This document shows positions 36,376 to 45,673 of a DNA stretch of 64,000 nt, in pieces. The first letter of the stretch is position 1, and each line of letters opens with the position of its first letter. The stretch comes from Thiemannella venezuelensis (GTDB lineage Bacteria; Actinomycetota; Actinomycetes; Streptosporangiales; Streptosporangiaceae), in NCBI RefSeq assembly GCF_014203605.1, contig NZ_JACHJJ010000013.1, positions 124,001 to 188,000 of the forward strand. The letters are read 5' to 3'. The notes beneath the pieces are model-generated. The model was not told where the DNA came from. It worked only from the letters and a program-made list of their open reading frames with translations, and ran no database searches. Made by a program: the position numbers and the translations under genes.

Positions 36376-39300
36376 TCAGGCGCCGAGGCAGGCGGGACCC
36401 AGGAGCTGCTTGAGGTCGCCCATCAGGGCCGGGGACGGCGAGACGCGCAGCCGGTCGTCCAGGCGCATGACCGTCGTCTTGGGGCCGTTGTGGACCTGGA
36501 GATGGACCTCGGTGGTGCCCGGGTGGGTGGTCAGGACCTCCTTGAGGCGGCCGACCACCGGGGGCGTGCACCGGGCCAGCGGGACGCTCACCAGCAGCGG
36601 CCCGCCCGCCTCCGTGGTGAGGTCGGGGGCGGTCACCTCCATGGCGATGATCTTCCCGACGTCCTCGCGCTTGTCCAGGCGGCCCTTGACGAAGACGATG
36701 GCGTCCTCGGCGAGGATCGTCGAGCAGAGCTGGTACGCCGAGGGGAAGATCATCACCTCGATGGCGCCCTCCAGGTCCTCCAGCATGGTCAGGACCCAGG
36801 TGTCGCCCTTCTTGGTGACCTTGCGCTGCACGCCGGAGAGGATGCCGCCGACGGTGATGATCTGGCCGTCGGGGCGGCTGTCGTCCTGCAGCGCGGCGAC
36901 CGAGCAGTCGGCCCCCGAGGCGAGGATGTGCTCGACGCCGAAGAGCGGGTGGTCGGAGACGTACAGGCCGAGCATCTCCCGCTCGAAGGCGAGCAGGGTG
37001 GTCTTGTCCCACTCCCCCGGCGGGATCTGCACGTCGAAGGTCTGGTCCTCGGCGCCGTCGACGGCTCCGAACAGCGAGTCCTGCCCGATCGCCTCGTTCT
37101 TCTTGATGTCGATGATCGCGTCGACGGCCTGTTCGTGGACCATCACCAGGCCCTTGCGGACATGGTCGAAGGAGTCGAACGCCCCGGCCTTGATCAGGGA
37201 CTCGATGACGCGCTTGTTGCAGACGACCGCGGGGACCTTGCGCAGGAAGTCCTTGAAGTCGGTGAAGCGCCCCTTCTCCTTGCGCGCGGCGATGATCCCG
37301 TCGACGACGTTGCCGCCGACGTTGCGGATGGCCGACAGGCCGAAGCGCACGTCGCTGCCGCGCGGGGTGAAGTCGAAGTCGGAGTCGTTGACGTCCGGCG
37401 GGAGCACCTTGATGCCCATCCGGCGGCACTCGTTGAGGTAGAGCGCCGACTTGTCCTTGTCGTCCTTGACCGAGGTGAGCAGGGCCGCCATGTACTCGGC
37501 CGGGTAGTTGGCCTTGAGGTAGGCGGTCCAGTAGGAGACCAGGCCGTACCCGGCGGTGTGGGCCTTGTTGAAGGCGTAGTCGGAGAAGGGCAGCAGGATG
37601 TCCCAGAGGGCCTTGATGGCCGCGGCGGAGAAGCCGTTGTCCTTCATGCCCTGCTCGAAGAACTCGAACTGCTTGTCCAGCTCGGACTTCTTCTTCTTGC
37701 CCATCGCCCGGCGCAGCAGGTCGGCGCCGCCGAGGGAGTAGTTGGCGACCTTCTGCGCGATCGCCATGACCTGCTCCTGATAGACGATCAGGCCGTAGGT
37801 CGTGTCGAGGATCTCCTTGAGCGGCGCCTCCAGCTCCGGATGGATCGGAGTGATCTCCTGCTGGCCGTTCTTGCGCATCGCGTAGTTGGTGTGGGAGTTG
37901 GCTCCCATCGGGCCCGGCCGGTAGAGCGCGAGGGCCGCGGAGATGTCCTCGAAGTTGTCGGGGCGCATCAGGCGCAGCAGCGAGCGCATGCCGCCGCCGT
38001 CCAGCTGGAAGATGCCGAGCGTGTCACCGCGGGCCAGCAGCTCGTAGGTCTTGACGTCGTCCAGCGGCAGGTCGAGCAGCTCGATCATGTTGCCGGTGTT
38101 GGCCTCGATGGCCTTCAGGCAGTCGTCGATGATCGTGAGGTTGCGCAGGCCCAGGAAGTCCATCTTCAGCAGGCCGAGCGTCTCGCAGGTCGGGTAGTCG
38201 AACTGCGTGATGATCGCGCCGTCGGAGTCGCGGCGCATGATCGGGATGTAGTCGGTCAGCACCTCCGACGACATGATGACGCCGGCGGCGTGCACGCCGG
38301 TCTGCCGGATCAGGCCCTCCAGGCCCCGGCCCAGGTCGATCGCCGACTTGACGTCGACGTCCTCCTCGTACAGCCTGCGCAGCTCGCCGGCCTCGCCGAA
38401 GCGCGGGTGGTCCTTGTCGAAGATGCCCGAGAGCGGGATGTCCTTGCCCATCACCGCGGGCGGGAACGCCTTGGAGACCTTGTCGCCGAGGGCGTAGGGG
38501 TGGCCGAGGACGCGGGCCGCGTCCTTGATGGCCGCCTTCGCCTTGATGGTGCCGAAGGTGGCGATCATGGCGACCTTGTCGGCGCCCCACTTCTCGGTCA
38601 CGTAGCGGATCACGTCGCCGCGCCGGCGCTCGTCGAAGTCGATGTCGACGTCGGGCATGGAGACCCGCTCGGGGTTGAGGAACCGCTCGAAGATCAGCCC
38701 GTGCGGGATCGGGTCGAGGTCGGTGATGCCCAGCGCGTAGGCGACCAGGGAGCCCGCCGCCGAGCCTCGGCCCGGGCCGACCCGGATGCCGTTGCGCTTG
38801 GCCCACATGATGAAGTCGGCGACCACGAGGAAGTAGGATGGGAAGCCCATCTGGATGATGACGCCGAGCTCCTTCTCGGCCCAGGCGCGGTGCTCGGAGT
38901 CGTAGCCGCCGGGGAAGCGGCGGTCCATGCCCTCCCAGACCTGCTGCCGGAAGAACTCCTCCTCGGTCATGCCGTCCGGGATCGGGAAGGTCGGCATCAG
39001 GTTCTTGAACCCGAACATGCCCTCCGGCTCGACCTTCTCGGCGACCAGGAGCGTGTTGCGGCAGCCCTCGGCCCACAGGTCGGAGGAGTCGACGGCGCGC
39101 ATCTCGTCGGCGGTCTTGATGTAGTAGCCGCTGCCGTCGAATCGGAACCGGTCGGGGTCGGACAGCTGCTTGCCGGTCTGGATGCACAGCAGCGCGTCGT
39201 GGGAGGTCGCGTCCGACTCGTAGGTGTAGTGCGAGTCGTTGGTGACCAGCGGCGGGATGCCCAGCTCCTTGGAGATGCGGGTCAGCCCGTCGCGGACCCG

Positions 39301-39897
39301 GCGCTCGATCTCGAGGCCGTGGTCCATGATCTCCAGGTAGTAGTTCTCCTTGCCGAAGAGCTCCTGGAACTTCGCCGCGGCGGCCAGCGCCTCGTCGTAC
39401 TGGCCCAGGCGCAGGCGGGTCTGGACCTCGCCGGACGGGCAGCCGGTCGTGGCCATCAGGCCCTCGGAGTGCTCGGCGAGGATCTCGGCGTCCATCCGGG
39501 CCCACTTGCGGACGAAGCCCTCGGTGTAGGCGCGGGAGCTGAGCTTCATGAGGTTCTTCAGGCCGCGCTCGTTGCGCGCCCAGATCGTCATGTGGGTGTA
39601 GTAGCCGCCCGCCGAGACGTCGTCCCTCTTCTGGTGCGGCTCACCCCAGAGCACCGGCTTCTTCTGGTGGCGGGAGGCGGGGGCGACGTAGGCCTCGATG
39701 CCGATGATCGGCTTGATGCCGGCGCCGGTGGCCTGCTTGTAGAAGTCGTAGGCGCCGTGCATGTTGCCGTGGTCGGTGATCGCGATGGCGGGCATGCCCA
39801 GGTCGCCGACCTGCTTGAACATCTGCTTCAGACGGGCGGCTCCATCGAGCATGGAGTACTCCGTGTGAACGTGAAGATGCACAAACGAGTCTGACAT
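36376..39897 (-). CDS. dnaE: DNA polymerase III alpha subunit
   Basis: At 1173 residues this is the normal length for replicative DnaE1. The PHP domain is N-terminal ([13 protein letters not shown] at 7-19, ITDHGNMHG near 40). The polymerase palm has [16 protein letters not shown] (about 395) and the catalytic acids PDVDIDF (about 417). [10 protein letters not shown] lies near 660. An OB domain follows near 1010 ([18 protein letters not shown]). It is the chromosomal replicase. The ATG at 39897 has GCGAGG upstream and TAAGCT (39937-39942) as a possible -10. It is monocistronic here. Confidence 0.97.
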   Translation of the reverse strand: MSDSFVHLHVHTEYSMLDGAARLKQMFKQVGDLGMPAIAITDHGNMHGAYDFYKQATGAGIKPIIGIEAYVAPASRHQKKPVLWGEPHQKRDDVSAGGYYTHMTIWARNERGLKNLMKLSSRAYTEGFVRKWARMDAEILAEHSEGLMATTGCPSGEVQTRLRLGQYDEALAAAAKFQELFGKENYYLEIMDHGLEIERRVRDGLTRISKELGIPPLVTNDSHYTYESDATSHDALLCIQTGKQLSDPDRFRFDGSGYYIKTADEMRAVDSSDLWAEGCRNTLLVAEKVEPEGMFGFKNLMPTFPIPDGMTEEEFFRQQVWEGMDRRFPGGYDSEHRAWAEKELGVIIQMGFPSYFLVVADFIMWAKRNGIRVGPGRGSAAGSLVAYALGITDLDPIPHGLIFERFLNPERVSMPDVDIDFDERRRGDVIRYVTEKWGADKVAMIATFGTIKAKAAIKDAARVLGHPYALGDKVSKAFPPAVMGKDIPLSGIFDKDHPRFGEAGELRRLYEEDVDVKSAIDLGRGLEGLIRQTGVHAAGVIMSSEVLTDYIPIMRRDSDGAIITQFDYPTCETLGLLKMDFLGLRNLTIIDDCLKAIEANTGNMIELLDLPLDDVKTYELLARGDTLGIFQLDGGGMRSLLRLMRPDNFEDISAALALYRPGPMGANSHTNYAMRKNGQQEITPIHPELEAPLKEILDTTYGLIVYQEQVMAIAQKVANYSLGGADLLRRAMGKKKKSELDKQFEFFEQGMKDNGFSAAAIKALWDILLPFSDYAFNKAHTAGYGLVSYWTAYLKANYPAEYMAALLTSVKDDKDKSALYLNECRRMGIKVLPPDVNDSDFDFTPRGSDVRFGLSAIRNVGGNVVDGIIAARKEKGRFTDFKDFLRKVPAVVCNKRVIESLIKAGAFDSFDHVRKGLVMVHEQAVDAIIDIKKNEAIGQDSLFGAVDGAEDQTFDVQIPPGEWDKTTLLAFEREMLGLYVSDHPLFGVEHILASGADCSVAALQDDSRPDGQIITVGGILSGVQRKVTKKGDTWVLTMLEDLEGAIEVMIFPSAYQLCSTILAEDAIVFVKGRLDKREDVGKIIAMEVTAPDLTTEAGGPLLVSVPLARCTPPVVGRLKEVLTTHPGTTEVHLQVHNGPKTTVMRLDDRLRVSPSPALMGDLKQLLGPACLGA

Positions 39898-40046
39898 GCG
39901 GCCTCGCCCTTCCCCTTGTCCCGCGTCGGCGAGGGAAGCTTACGCGCGTTTCCCCGTCCCCGGGGCTCCCGCCGCCCCCGTTTCCGGCATACCCGCGGGG
40001 CGGCGGCGCCGCACCCCCGCGAGGTCCCGTACGGCCCCGCGTCCAG

Positions 40047-40131
40047 CCCCCCGTGCGGCCCCCCGTGCGGCCCCCCGTGCGGCCTCCGTGCGGCCTCCGT
40101 GCGGCCTCCGTGCGGCCTCCGTGCGGCCTCC
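40047..40131. repeat. Minisatellite of 12-bp and 11-bp units upstream of dnaE
   Basis: Three copies of CCCCCCGTGCGG (40047-40082) are followed by four copies of CCTCCGTGCGG (40083-40126) and a partial unit. The array lies in the 268-bp gap between dnaE and the chorismate mutase gene and is outside any supported gene. Such arrays arise by slippage. The rest of 39898-40165 holds only the possible dnaE -10. Confidence 0.85.
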
Positions 40132-40165
40132 GGGTGTCCCGCCGGGGTCCGGGCGCGGCCCCCGG

Positions 40166-41143
40166 TCAGTCCCGGCGGGCCGCCCGCCGTTCCTCGGCCA
40201 GGCGCAGCCCCGCCTCGATGACGGCGTTCATGACGGGGGCCAGCCCGGCCTCGCCCAGGGCGGGCGCGCGGCGGGCCATCGCGGCGACCAGGCGGCGCTC
40301 GCGGTCCATGTCGCGGCCGGCGAAACCGCCCACGGGCTTGAGCCGCTGGATGGTCCCGGCGAGCTCGGCTCGGCGCTCCAGGAGGACCGCCAGGGCGGCG
40401 TCGACGCGGTCGACGGCGCCGCGCGCGGCGAGCACCGAGTCCGGCTCCTCCCTGCGGGTGACCGCGCCGATGACCGTCACGGCCTCCTGGGCGGCGGCCG
40501 CGGTCTCCGGTGCGGCGTCCGGGGCCAGGAGAAGCCCGTCGGCCCCGGCGGCGACCGCGGCGGCGGCCAGCGCGGGGTCGTCGCCCAGCCAGGCCATGAC
40601 GGGGCGGCCGGAGCGCTCCCGGGCCTCTCGCATCAGGGCCAGGTCAAGGACCGTGTCCGCCGGGCGCGCGGGCGGGGCCGCGGCGCCCCCGGTCCTTCCG
40701 GCCGCCGCCCGCACGCGGCTCCCGCTCTCGCAGAGCACGACCTGGTCGTTGCCCTCCGCCACGCAGTAGTCGCCGATGGCGAGCCACTCCTCCAGCGTCG
40801 CGGCCGGGCCGCGCTGCACGAGGACCGGCAGGCCCAGCCCGGCGACCGCGCGCACCAGCCGGAAGTCCTGCATCCAGTCCGCCCCGACGACCACGCCGTC
40901 CGCCCCGGCGGCGATCTCCGCCAGGTCCGCCGAGGAGAACGGCTCCACCAGGACCGGCCCCGCCCACTGCGCGCGGACCCCGGCCAGGGCCTCGGCCGCC
41001 GGCACCCGGCCGTGGTGGTCGCGCAGGCTGACCCAGCGCGCGTCCGCGCCCGCACCGCCGATCACCACGGCCGGGCCGGTGGCGCCCACCGCGAGCGTCC
41101 CCAGGTGTACGGCTCCGCGCTCCGCGCGTGCGGTCAACGACAT
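40166..41143 (-). CDS. Degenerate DAHP-synthase-like domain fused to chorismate mutase
   Basis: This 325-residue protein starts at an ATG behind GGGGAG. Residues about 30-215 retain the skeleton of a type Ibeta DAHP synthase barrel (VLVQRGPAATLEEWLAI, AEGNDQVVLCESGSR, AAGADGLLLAP). They lack the GPCSVE and KPRTSPY segments, have Gln for the PEP-binding Lys of KRG, Ser for the Arg of CERG, and no DPSH metal His. Residues about 245-320 form an AroQ-type chorismate mutase (VDAALAVLLERRAELAGTIQ, RLKPVGGF, DRERRLVAAM). The barrel is probably regulatory or structural. A leader peptide and terminator precede it. Confidence 0.75.
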   Translation of the reverse strand: MSLTARAERGAVHLGTLAVGATGPAVVIGGAGADARWVSLRDHHGRVPAAEALAGVRAQWAGPVLVEPFSSADLAEIAAGADGVVVGADWMQDFRLVRAVAGLGLPVLVQRGPAATLEEWLAIGDYCVAEGNDQVVLCESGSRVRAAAGRTGGAAAPPARPADTVLDLALMREARERSGRPVMAWLGDDPALAAAAVAAGADGLLLAPDAAPETAAAAQEAVTVIGAVTRREEPDSVLAARGAVDRVDAALAVLLERRAELAGTIQRLKPVGGFAGRDMDRERRLVAAMARRAPALGEAGLAPVMNAVIEAGLRLAEERRAARRD

Positions 41144-41200
41144 CTCGGCTCCCCATGCTCAGCCGGCGCGCTTCCCGCGGGCCGGCGAATCGTAAGAAAC

Positions 41201-41230
41201 AAAAAAGGCAGAGACTCGGGCGTCTCTGCC
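41201..41230 (-). terminator. Intrinsic terminator (attenuator) before the chorismate mutase gene
   Basis: On the minus strand GGCAGAGAC (wait-stem) pairs with GTCTCTGCC across a 6-nt loop, followed by six T. It ends 58 bp before the ATG at 41143. No minus-strand gene lies upstream to be terminated; the next gene upstream is on the plus strand. It therefore looks like a conditional terminator in the leader of the chorismate mutase gene. Confidence 0.75.
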
Positions 41231-41264
41231 TGTGCCGGCTCCGGATGGTCGCTAGATCACGTGC

Positions 41265-41315
41265 TCACGACCGGCTCCCCGGAGCCGGCTCGGTAAACGC
41301 GAAACAGCGATTCAT
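41265..41315 (-). CDS. Leader peptide with two Phe codons, MNRCFAFTEPAPGSRS
   Basis: A 16-codon frame from the ATG at 41315 lies 7 nt after TATGGT, a leaderless arrangement. It contains Cys and two Phe codons (UUC, UUU) near the start. Its second half forms arm A (41279-41289) of alternative hairpins. A pairs with B (41271-41278) as an 8-bp stem, or with C (41234-41244) as an 11-bp perfect stem next to the terminator. Phe supply could thus control the downstream chorismate mutase, the branch to Phe and Tyr. The peptide is very short, so this is a model. Confidence 0.5.
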   Translation of the reverse strand: MNRCFAFTEPAPGSRS

Positions 41316-41388
41316 GCCGTCAACCATAGGCCATCCGCCTCGGGATACGCCACACAGTGGACACGCGTCTCACATGATGGACAGAGAT

Positions 41389-41412
41389 CCGGGGGCGGGG
41401 CTCCGCCCCCGG
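41389..41412. other. GC hairpin in the divergent region
   Basis: CCGGGGGCGG, loop GGCT and CCGCCCCCGG form a perfect 10-bp stem with no T-run on either strand. It lies between the leader of the chorismate mutase gene and the promoter of the first kinase. Role unknown. Confidence 0.4.
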
Positions 41413-41450
41413 AACGGCGTCCCGGCCGGATGAGGGGTCCGGGCGGATCC

Positions 41451-41478
41451 TTGTTTATGGGAGGATCTCCTCTACTGT
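41451..41478 (+). promoter_or_regulatory. Promoter of the first kinase gene
   Basis: TTGTTT (41451-41456) and TACTGT (41473-41478) are separated by 16 bp, 21 bp before the ATG at 41500. This fits the principal sigma factor. A short inverted repeat (GGAG-GAT-CTCC) lies in the spacer. Confidence 0.55.
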
Positions 41479-41499
41479 GAGGGAGGTTTGGAGCTGGTG

Positions 41500-43671
41500 A
41501 TGCAGTCGGGCGGACACCAGGAAGAACGACGTGTCGCAGGCCGCTACCGCCTCCTGGAGCCCATCGGGCGGGGCGGGATGGGCACGGTCTGGAAGGCGCA
41601 CGACGAGCTTCTCGACCGGACCGTCGCGGTCAAGGAGGTCCGCTACTCCGCCGCCCTCGGCGAGGACGTCCAGACCCTCAACCAGCGCATGATGCGCGAG
41701 GCCCGCGCGGCGGCCCGGCTCTCCCACCCGAACGTCGTGGTCGTCTACGACGTGATCGAGGAGAACGAGCAGCCCTGGATCGTCATGCAGCTGGTGCAGT
41801 CCCGCTCGCTGGGCCAGGTGCTGCGCGAGGACGGGCCGCTGCCGCCCCGGCGGGTCGCCGAGATCGGGCTCGCCCTGCTGGAGGCCCTGCACAGCGCGCA
41901 CGACGCCGGGGTGCTGCACCGCGACGTCAAACCGGAGAACGTGCTGCTCGCCCATAACGGCAGGGTGGTGCTGACCGACTTCGGCATCGCCAAGCTGGAC
42001 TCGGAGAACACGCTGACCATGACCGGCGTGGCCGGGACGCCCGCGTTCATCGCGCCCGAGCGGCTGCGCGGCCTGCCCGCCCGCCGGGAGTCGGACCTGT
42101 GGTCGCTCGGCGCGACGCTGTACGCGGCGGTGGAGGGCAGGTCCCCGCACGACCGCAAGCTGCCCCTGCCCACCATGCACTCGGTGATGACCGACCCGCC
42201 CGACCCGGCGCGCAACGCCGGCCCGCTCCTGCCGGTGCTGGAGGGGCTGCTCCGCAAGGAGCCCGTCCAGCGGCTCACCTACGCCGAGACCTCCGCCATG
42301 CTGCGGAAGGTGGCCGAGGGCCGCTCCTCCACGCAGCCGTGGGCGATCTCCCAGATCCCGCCGGCCTCCGCGGGCTCCCCCGCGGCCCCCCGGACCGGCT
42401 CCGGGTCCCCGGCCGCGTCCGCCGGGCCTCCGGCGGCGGAGCGGCGCAAGCCGTACGCGCCGGTGCCGCCCCGCGAGCGGACGCCGTCCGCCCCCGCGGA
42501 CGGCGAGCGGGCCGCCGCCCCCGCCGGCGCGGAGCCTCCCGCCCCGGCCGCGCGGGACAAGAACCCGGCAGGGCGGGAGCCCGCCGCAGGCGCGGCGGAC
42601 GAGGCCGCGGCGGGTCAGGCGCCCGCCGCCATCCCGCAGACCGGGCAGGTCGCCAAGCTGCCGGCTCCGGAACCCGCCGCGCCCGGCGCGGGGAAGGCCC
42701 CCTCCGCCTCGTCCGAGGCGGCGGGGGCGGGAGCGGAGGAGACGCCCCCACCCCCTCCGGAGGCGGGCAGGTCCCCCTCCGCCGTTCGCGACGCCGCGGA
42801 GCCGCCCCCCTCCGGCGCGGAGACCCCCTCCGTCCCCTCCCCCGCCGTCAGGGACTACGTCAGGAACCTCGTGGCCCGCAGCGCCGCCACGTCCCCGGAC
42901 TCCGCACCGCCCGACCCGGCCCCGCCGTACGCCCCCGGACCGCCGGCGCAGGACCTCGTCCCCTCCGGCCAGGAGCAGACCCGGCTCGGGACACTGTCTC
43001 CCGTCCGGGTCCGGCGCGTGCTGCCCGCGATCCTGGTGGCTCTGGCCCTCGTGGCCGTCCTGGGCGTCTGGATCGGCATGACCAGCGACTCGCCCGGTGC
43101 GGCCGGGCGGCGGGGGCCGGGCACGGCCGGGCCGGAGGAGAGCCCTTCGGAGGATCCCGGGGCCGCGGAGGACTCGTCCTCGGCCGCGCCGAGCCCGTCC
43201 AAGACCGGCAAGAAGAAGGCGGACGACAGGCTCCCCGACGGCTGGCGGATGCACAAGGACCCCAACGGCTTCTCGATCGGCCTGCCCAAGGGGTGGAAGG
43301 TCGTGGAGCGCGCCGGCAGGCAGGTCCGGTTCGAGGTGCGCGGCGACCCGGTGAGCTACCTCATGGTCGAGTACACCGACACCCCGGGCAGTGACGCGAA
43401 GAAGGACTGGGAGAAGCAGGAGCCGTACAGCCGCGGCAACTTCCCCGGCTACAAGCGGATCCGGATCGAGAAGGTCGACTACATGGAGGACGCCGCCGAC
43501 TGGGAGTTCACCTGGCGGATCAAGGCCGGCAAGGCCCGTGTGATCAACCGGGGGTTCGTCACCAAGGGCGGCCGGGGCTACGCGATCTACTGGCACACCC
43601 TCGCCTCGGACTGGAAGAAGAACCTCAAGCTGTTCGAGGGGTTCACCGAGACCTTCTCCTCGAAAAAGTGA
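41500..43671 (+). CDS. Membrane Ser/Thr protein kinase 1, PsbP-like ectodomain
   Basis: The ATG at 41500 sits 6 nt after GGAG and gives 723 residues. Residues about 15-275 are a Hanks-type kinase: GRGGMGTVW, AVKEV (ATP Lys), HRDVKPENVLL, DFGIAK, GTPAFIAPE, all intact. A long Pro/Ala-rich linker (about 285-500) leads to one helix (LPAILVALALVAVLGVWIGM, about 505-525). The exported C-terminus (about 570-720) is a compact domain beginning DGWRMHKDPNGFSIGLPKGW, resembling PsbP/LpqN-like folds. The ectodomain likely senses an envelope signal. It has a close paralog 53 bp downstream. Confidence 0.9.
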   Translation: MQSGGHQEERRVAGRYRLLEPIGRGGMGTVWKAHDELLDRTVAVKEVRYSAALGEDVQTLNQRMMREARAAARLSHPNVVVVYDVIEENEQPWIVMQLVQSRSLGQVLREDGPLPPRRVAEIGLALLEALHSAHDAGVLHRDVKPENVLLAHNGRVVLTDFGIAKLDSENTLTMTGVAGTPAFIAPERLRGLPARRESDLWSLGATLYAAVEGRSPHDRKLPLPTMHSVMTDPPDPARNAGPLLPVLEGLLRKEPVQRLTYAETSAMLRKVAEGRSSTQPWAISQIPPASAGSPAAPRTGSGSPAASAGPPAAERRKPYAPVPPRERTPSAPADGERAAAPAGAEPPAPAARDKNPAGREPAAGAADEAAAGQAPAAIPQTGQVAKLPAPEPAAPGAGKAPSASSEAAGAGAEETPPPPPEAGRSPSAVRDAAEPPPSGAETPSVPSPAVRDYVRNLVARSAATSPDSAPPDPAPPYAPGPPAQDLVPSGQEQTRLGTLSPVRVRRVLPAILVALALVAVLGVWIGMTSDSPGAAGRRGPGTAGPEESPSEDPGAAEDSSSAAPSPSKTGKKKADDRLPDGWRMHKDPNGFSIGLPKGWKVVERAGRQVRFEVRGDPVSYLMVEYTDTPGSDAKKDWEKQEPYSRGNFPGYKRIRIEKVDYMEDAADWEFTWRIKAGKARVINRGFVTKGGRGYAIYWHTLASDWKKNLKLFEGFTETFSSKK

Positions 43672-43688
43672 TGTCCGGCCCGACCGGC

Positions 43689-43694
43689 TACGAT
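43689..43694 (+). promoter_or_regulatory. -10-like element before kinase 2
   Basis: TACGAT lies 29 bp before the ATG at 43724, ahead of the GGGAGGGGG ribosome site. It sits 17 bp after the kinase 1 stop, so kinase 2 may have its own promoter in addition to read-through. No convincing -35 is visible. Confidence 0.35.
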
Positions 43695-43723
43695 TCGTGA
43701 GCCTGGGAGGGGGTTCGAGAGCA

Positions 43724-45673
43724 ATGACCGAACGGAGGGTCGCGGGCCGCTACCAGCTGCTCGAACCCATCGGGGAGGGCGGCATGGGCGTCGTCTGGCG
43801 CGCCCACGACGAGCTCCTCGACAGGGTCGTGGCGGTCAAGGAGGTCCGCTACCGCGGGGTCGACGAGGCCGCGCGGGAGGAGCTGAACCGGCGGACCGTC
43901 CGGGAGGCGAGGACCGCCGGGCGGCTCGACCACCCGTCCGTGATCATCGTGCACGACGTGGTCGAGGAGGGCGGCCGTCCCTGGATCGTCATGCAGCTGG
44001 TGCGCTCGCGCTCGCTGGGCGAGGTCGTCCGCGCGCAGGGGCCGCTGGCCCCGGAGCAGGTGGCGGCGGTCGGGCTGAGCGTGCTGGGCGCGCTGTGCGC
44101 CGCGCACGCCGCCGGGGTGCTGCACCGCGACGTCAAGCCGGAGAACGTGCTGCTGGCCGACGACGGCCGGGTGGTGCTGACCGACTTCGGCATCGCCGCC
44201 ACGACGCAGGAGACCGGGATCACCCGGACGGGCGGGATGGTCGGCACCCCGGCCTTCCTGCCGCCGGAGCGGCTGCACGGGCTGCCGGCCACACCGGAGT
44301 CGGACCTGTGGTCGCTCGGCGCGACGCTGTACGCCGCGCTGGAGGGGCGCCCGCCCTTCCAGCGCCCGACGGCCGCCGCGACCATGATGGCCGTCCTGCA
44401 GGGCGAGCCCAGCCCGATGGCCCACAGCGGTCCCCTGAGCACGGCGATCCTCGGCCTGATGTCCAGGGATCCGGCCGCCCGCATGGGCGCCCGGGAGGCC
44501 GAGACCCTGCTCGTCCGCGCGACCGGCCAGGTCCCGCCCGGCGACCGCCGGCCGTCCGGGGACCCCTCCCCCCACCTGTCCGGCCGGGAGCAGGCCCGTC
44601 CCGCGCCGCCCCCGTACGGCACGCCCCCGTACGGCACGCAGCCGTGGGGCCCCGAACCCGGTCACGGCGAGCCGCGCCCCGCCCACCCCGGGTGGACCCC
44701 CGGGCCGTCCGCGCCCGCCCACTCCGGGCAGGCCTCCCACCGGTCCCTGCCCGTCTATTCCGGGCAGGTCCCCCAGCCGCCGCACTCCCCGCATCCCGGG
44801 CAGCCGCCGCATCCCGGGCAACCCCCGTATCCCGGCGGGCCCGCCGGGCAGGGGTGGCCGCCGTCCTCCGGCGTCCCCTCTCCGTCCGGGCAGACCGGGC
44901 AGACCGGGCATCCCGGTGGCCCCGTGCACCCCTGGCAGCTCCCGCCCTCCGACGGGTCCTCCCCCCAGGGGCACGGGACGCTGCCGGACCACCCCACCCG
45001 CGCCGGGGACCCCCGGAGCGCCCCCCGGCCGGGGACCAGGCGGGTGGCGCTCCTGGTCGGGGTGCCGGTGCTCGTGCTCGCGGCCGGGGCGGGCGGCTGG
45101 CTCGTCCTGCAGGAGCGCGCGGCGGGAACGGGCTCGGCCGCCGTCTCCGCGACGGGAGGTCCCTCCACCGCGTCTCCGTCCGCGTCCGCCGCGACCCCCC
45201 GGCCGACCCCCTCCGCGACCTCCTCGGACCCGGTGGTCCCGGCGGGCTGGCGGCTGCACGAGGACCCGCTGGGCTTCAGCATCGCGATCCCGCGCGGCTG
45301 GACCGCCAAGCGGTTCTCCGGCCGCGACCGGGTGGAGTTCCGGGCGCCGGGGTCGGACGCCTTCCTCTGGGTCGAGTCGACCGAGGACCCCGAGACGGAC
45401 CCGGTCGCGCACTGGGAGAAGGTCGAGGAGGGCGGCACCGCCGAGGGCGCCTGGCCGGGCTACGAGCGGATCGGCATCACCCCGCTGACGTACCTGGGCC
45501 GGCCCGCCGCCGACTGGGAGTTCACCTTCCGCCGGGACGGCGTGCCGGTCCACGTCCTGGACCGGGGGTTCCGCACCGCGGACGGCACGCCGTACGCGCT
45601 CTACTGGGAGAGTCCGGAGGCCGGCTGGGACCGGGCCCCCTTCGACAAGCTGGTCAAGACGTTCCGGCCATGA
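43724..45673 (+). CDS. Membrane Ser/Thr protein kinase 2, PsbP-like ectodomain
   Basis: This 649-residue paralog of kinase 1 has kinase motifs GEGGMGVVW, AVKEV, HRDVKPENVLL, DFGIAA and GTPAFLPPE. The linker (about 280-435) is rich in HPGQPPHPGQ-type repeats. One helix follows (VALLVGVPVLVLAAGAGGWL, about 440-460). The ectodomain opens AGWRLHEDPLGFSIAIPRGW and matches kinase 1 along its length (WEKVEE, WPGYERI, ADWEFTF). Its stop overlaps the AraC gene (ATGA), so kinase 2 and the regulator are co-translated. Confidence 0.9.
   Translation: MTERRVAGRYQLLEPIGEGGMGVVWRAHDELLDRVVAVKEVRYRGVDEAAREELNRRTVREARTAGRLDHPSVIIVHDVVEEGGRPWIVMQLVRSRSLGEVVRAQGPLAPEQVAAVGLSVLGALCAAHAAGVLHRDVKPENVLLADDGRVVLTDFGIAATTQETGITRTGGMVGTPAFLPPERLHGLPATPESDLWSLGATLYAALEGRPPFQRPTAAATMMAVLQGEPSPMAHSGPLSTAILGLMSRDPAARMGAREAETLLVRATGQVPPGDRRPSGDPSPHLSGREQARPAPPPYGTPPYGTQPWGPEPGHGEPRPAHPGWTPGPSAPAHSGQASHRSLPVYSGQVPQPPHSPHPGQPPHPGQPPYPGGPAGQGWPPSSGVPSPSGQTGQTGHPGGPVHPWQLPPSDGSSPQGHGTLPDHPTRAGDPRSAPRPGTRRVALLVGVPVLVLAAGAGGWLVLQERAAGTGSAAVSATGGPSTASPSASAATPRPTPSATSSDPVVPAGWRLHEDPLGFSIAIPRGWTAKRFSGRDRVEFRAPGSDAFLWVESTEDPETDPVAHWEKVEEGGTAEGAWPGYERIGITPLTYLGRPAADWEFTFRRDGVPVHVLDRGFRTADGTPYALYWESPEAGWDRAPFDKLVKTFRP

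Noticed and set aside
41201-41230. Simple end-of-gene terminator
   Set aside because: The T-run is on the minus strand and no minus-strand gene lies upstream; it fits a leader terminator better.
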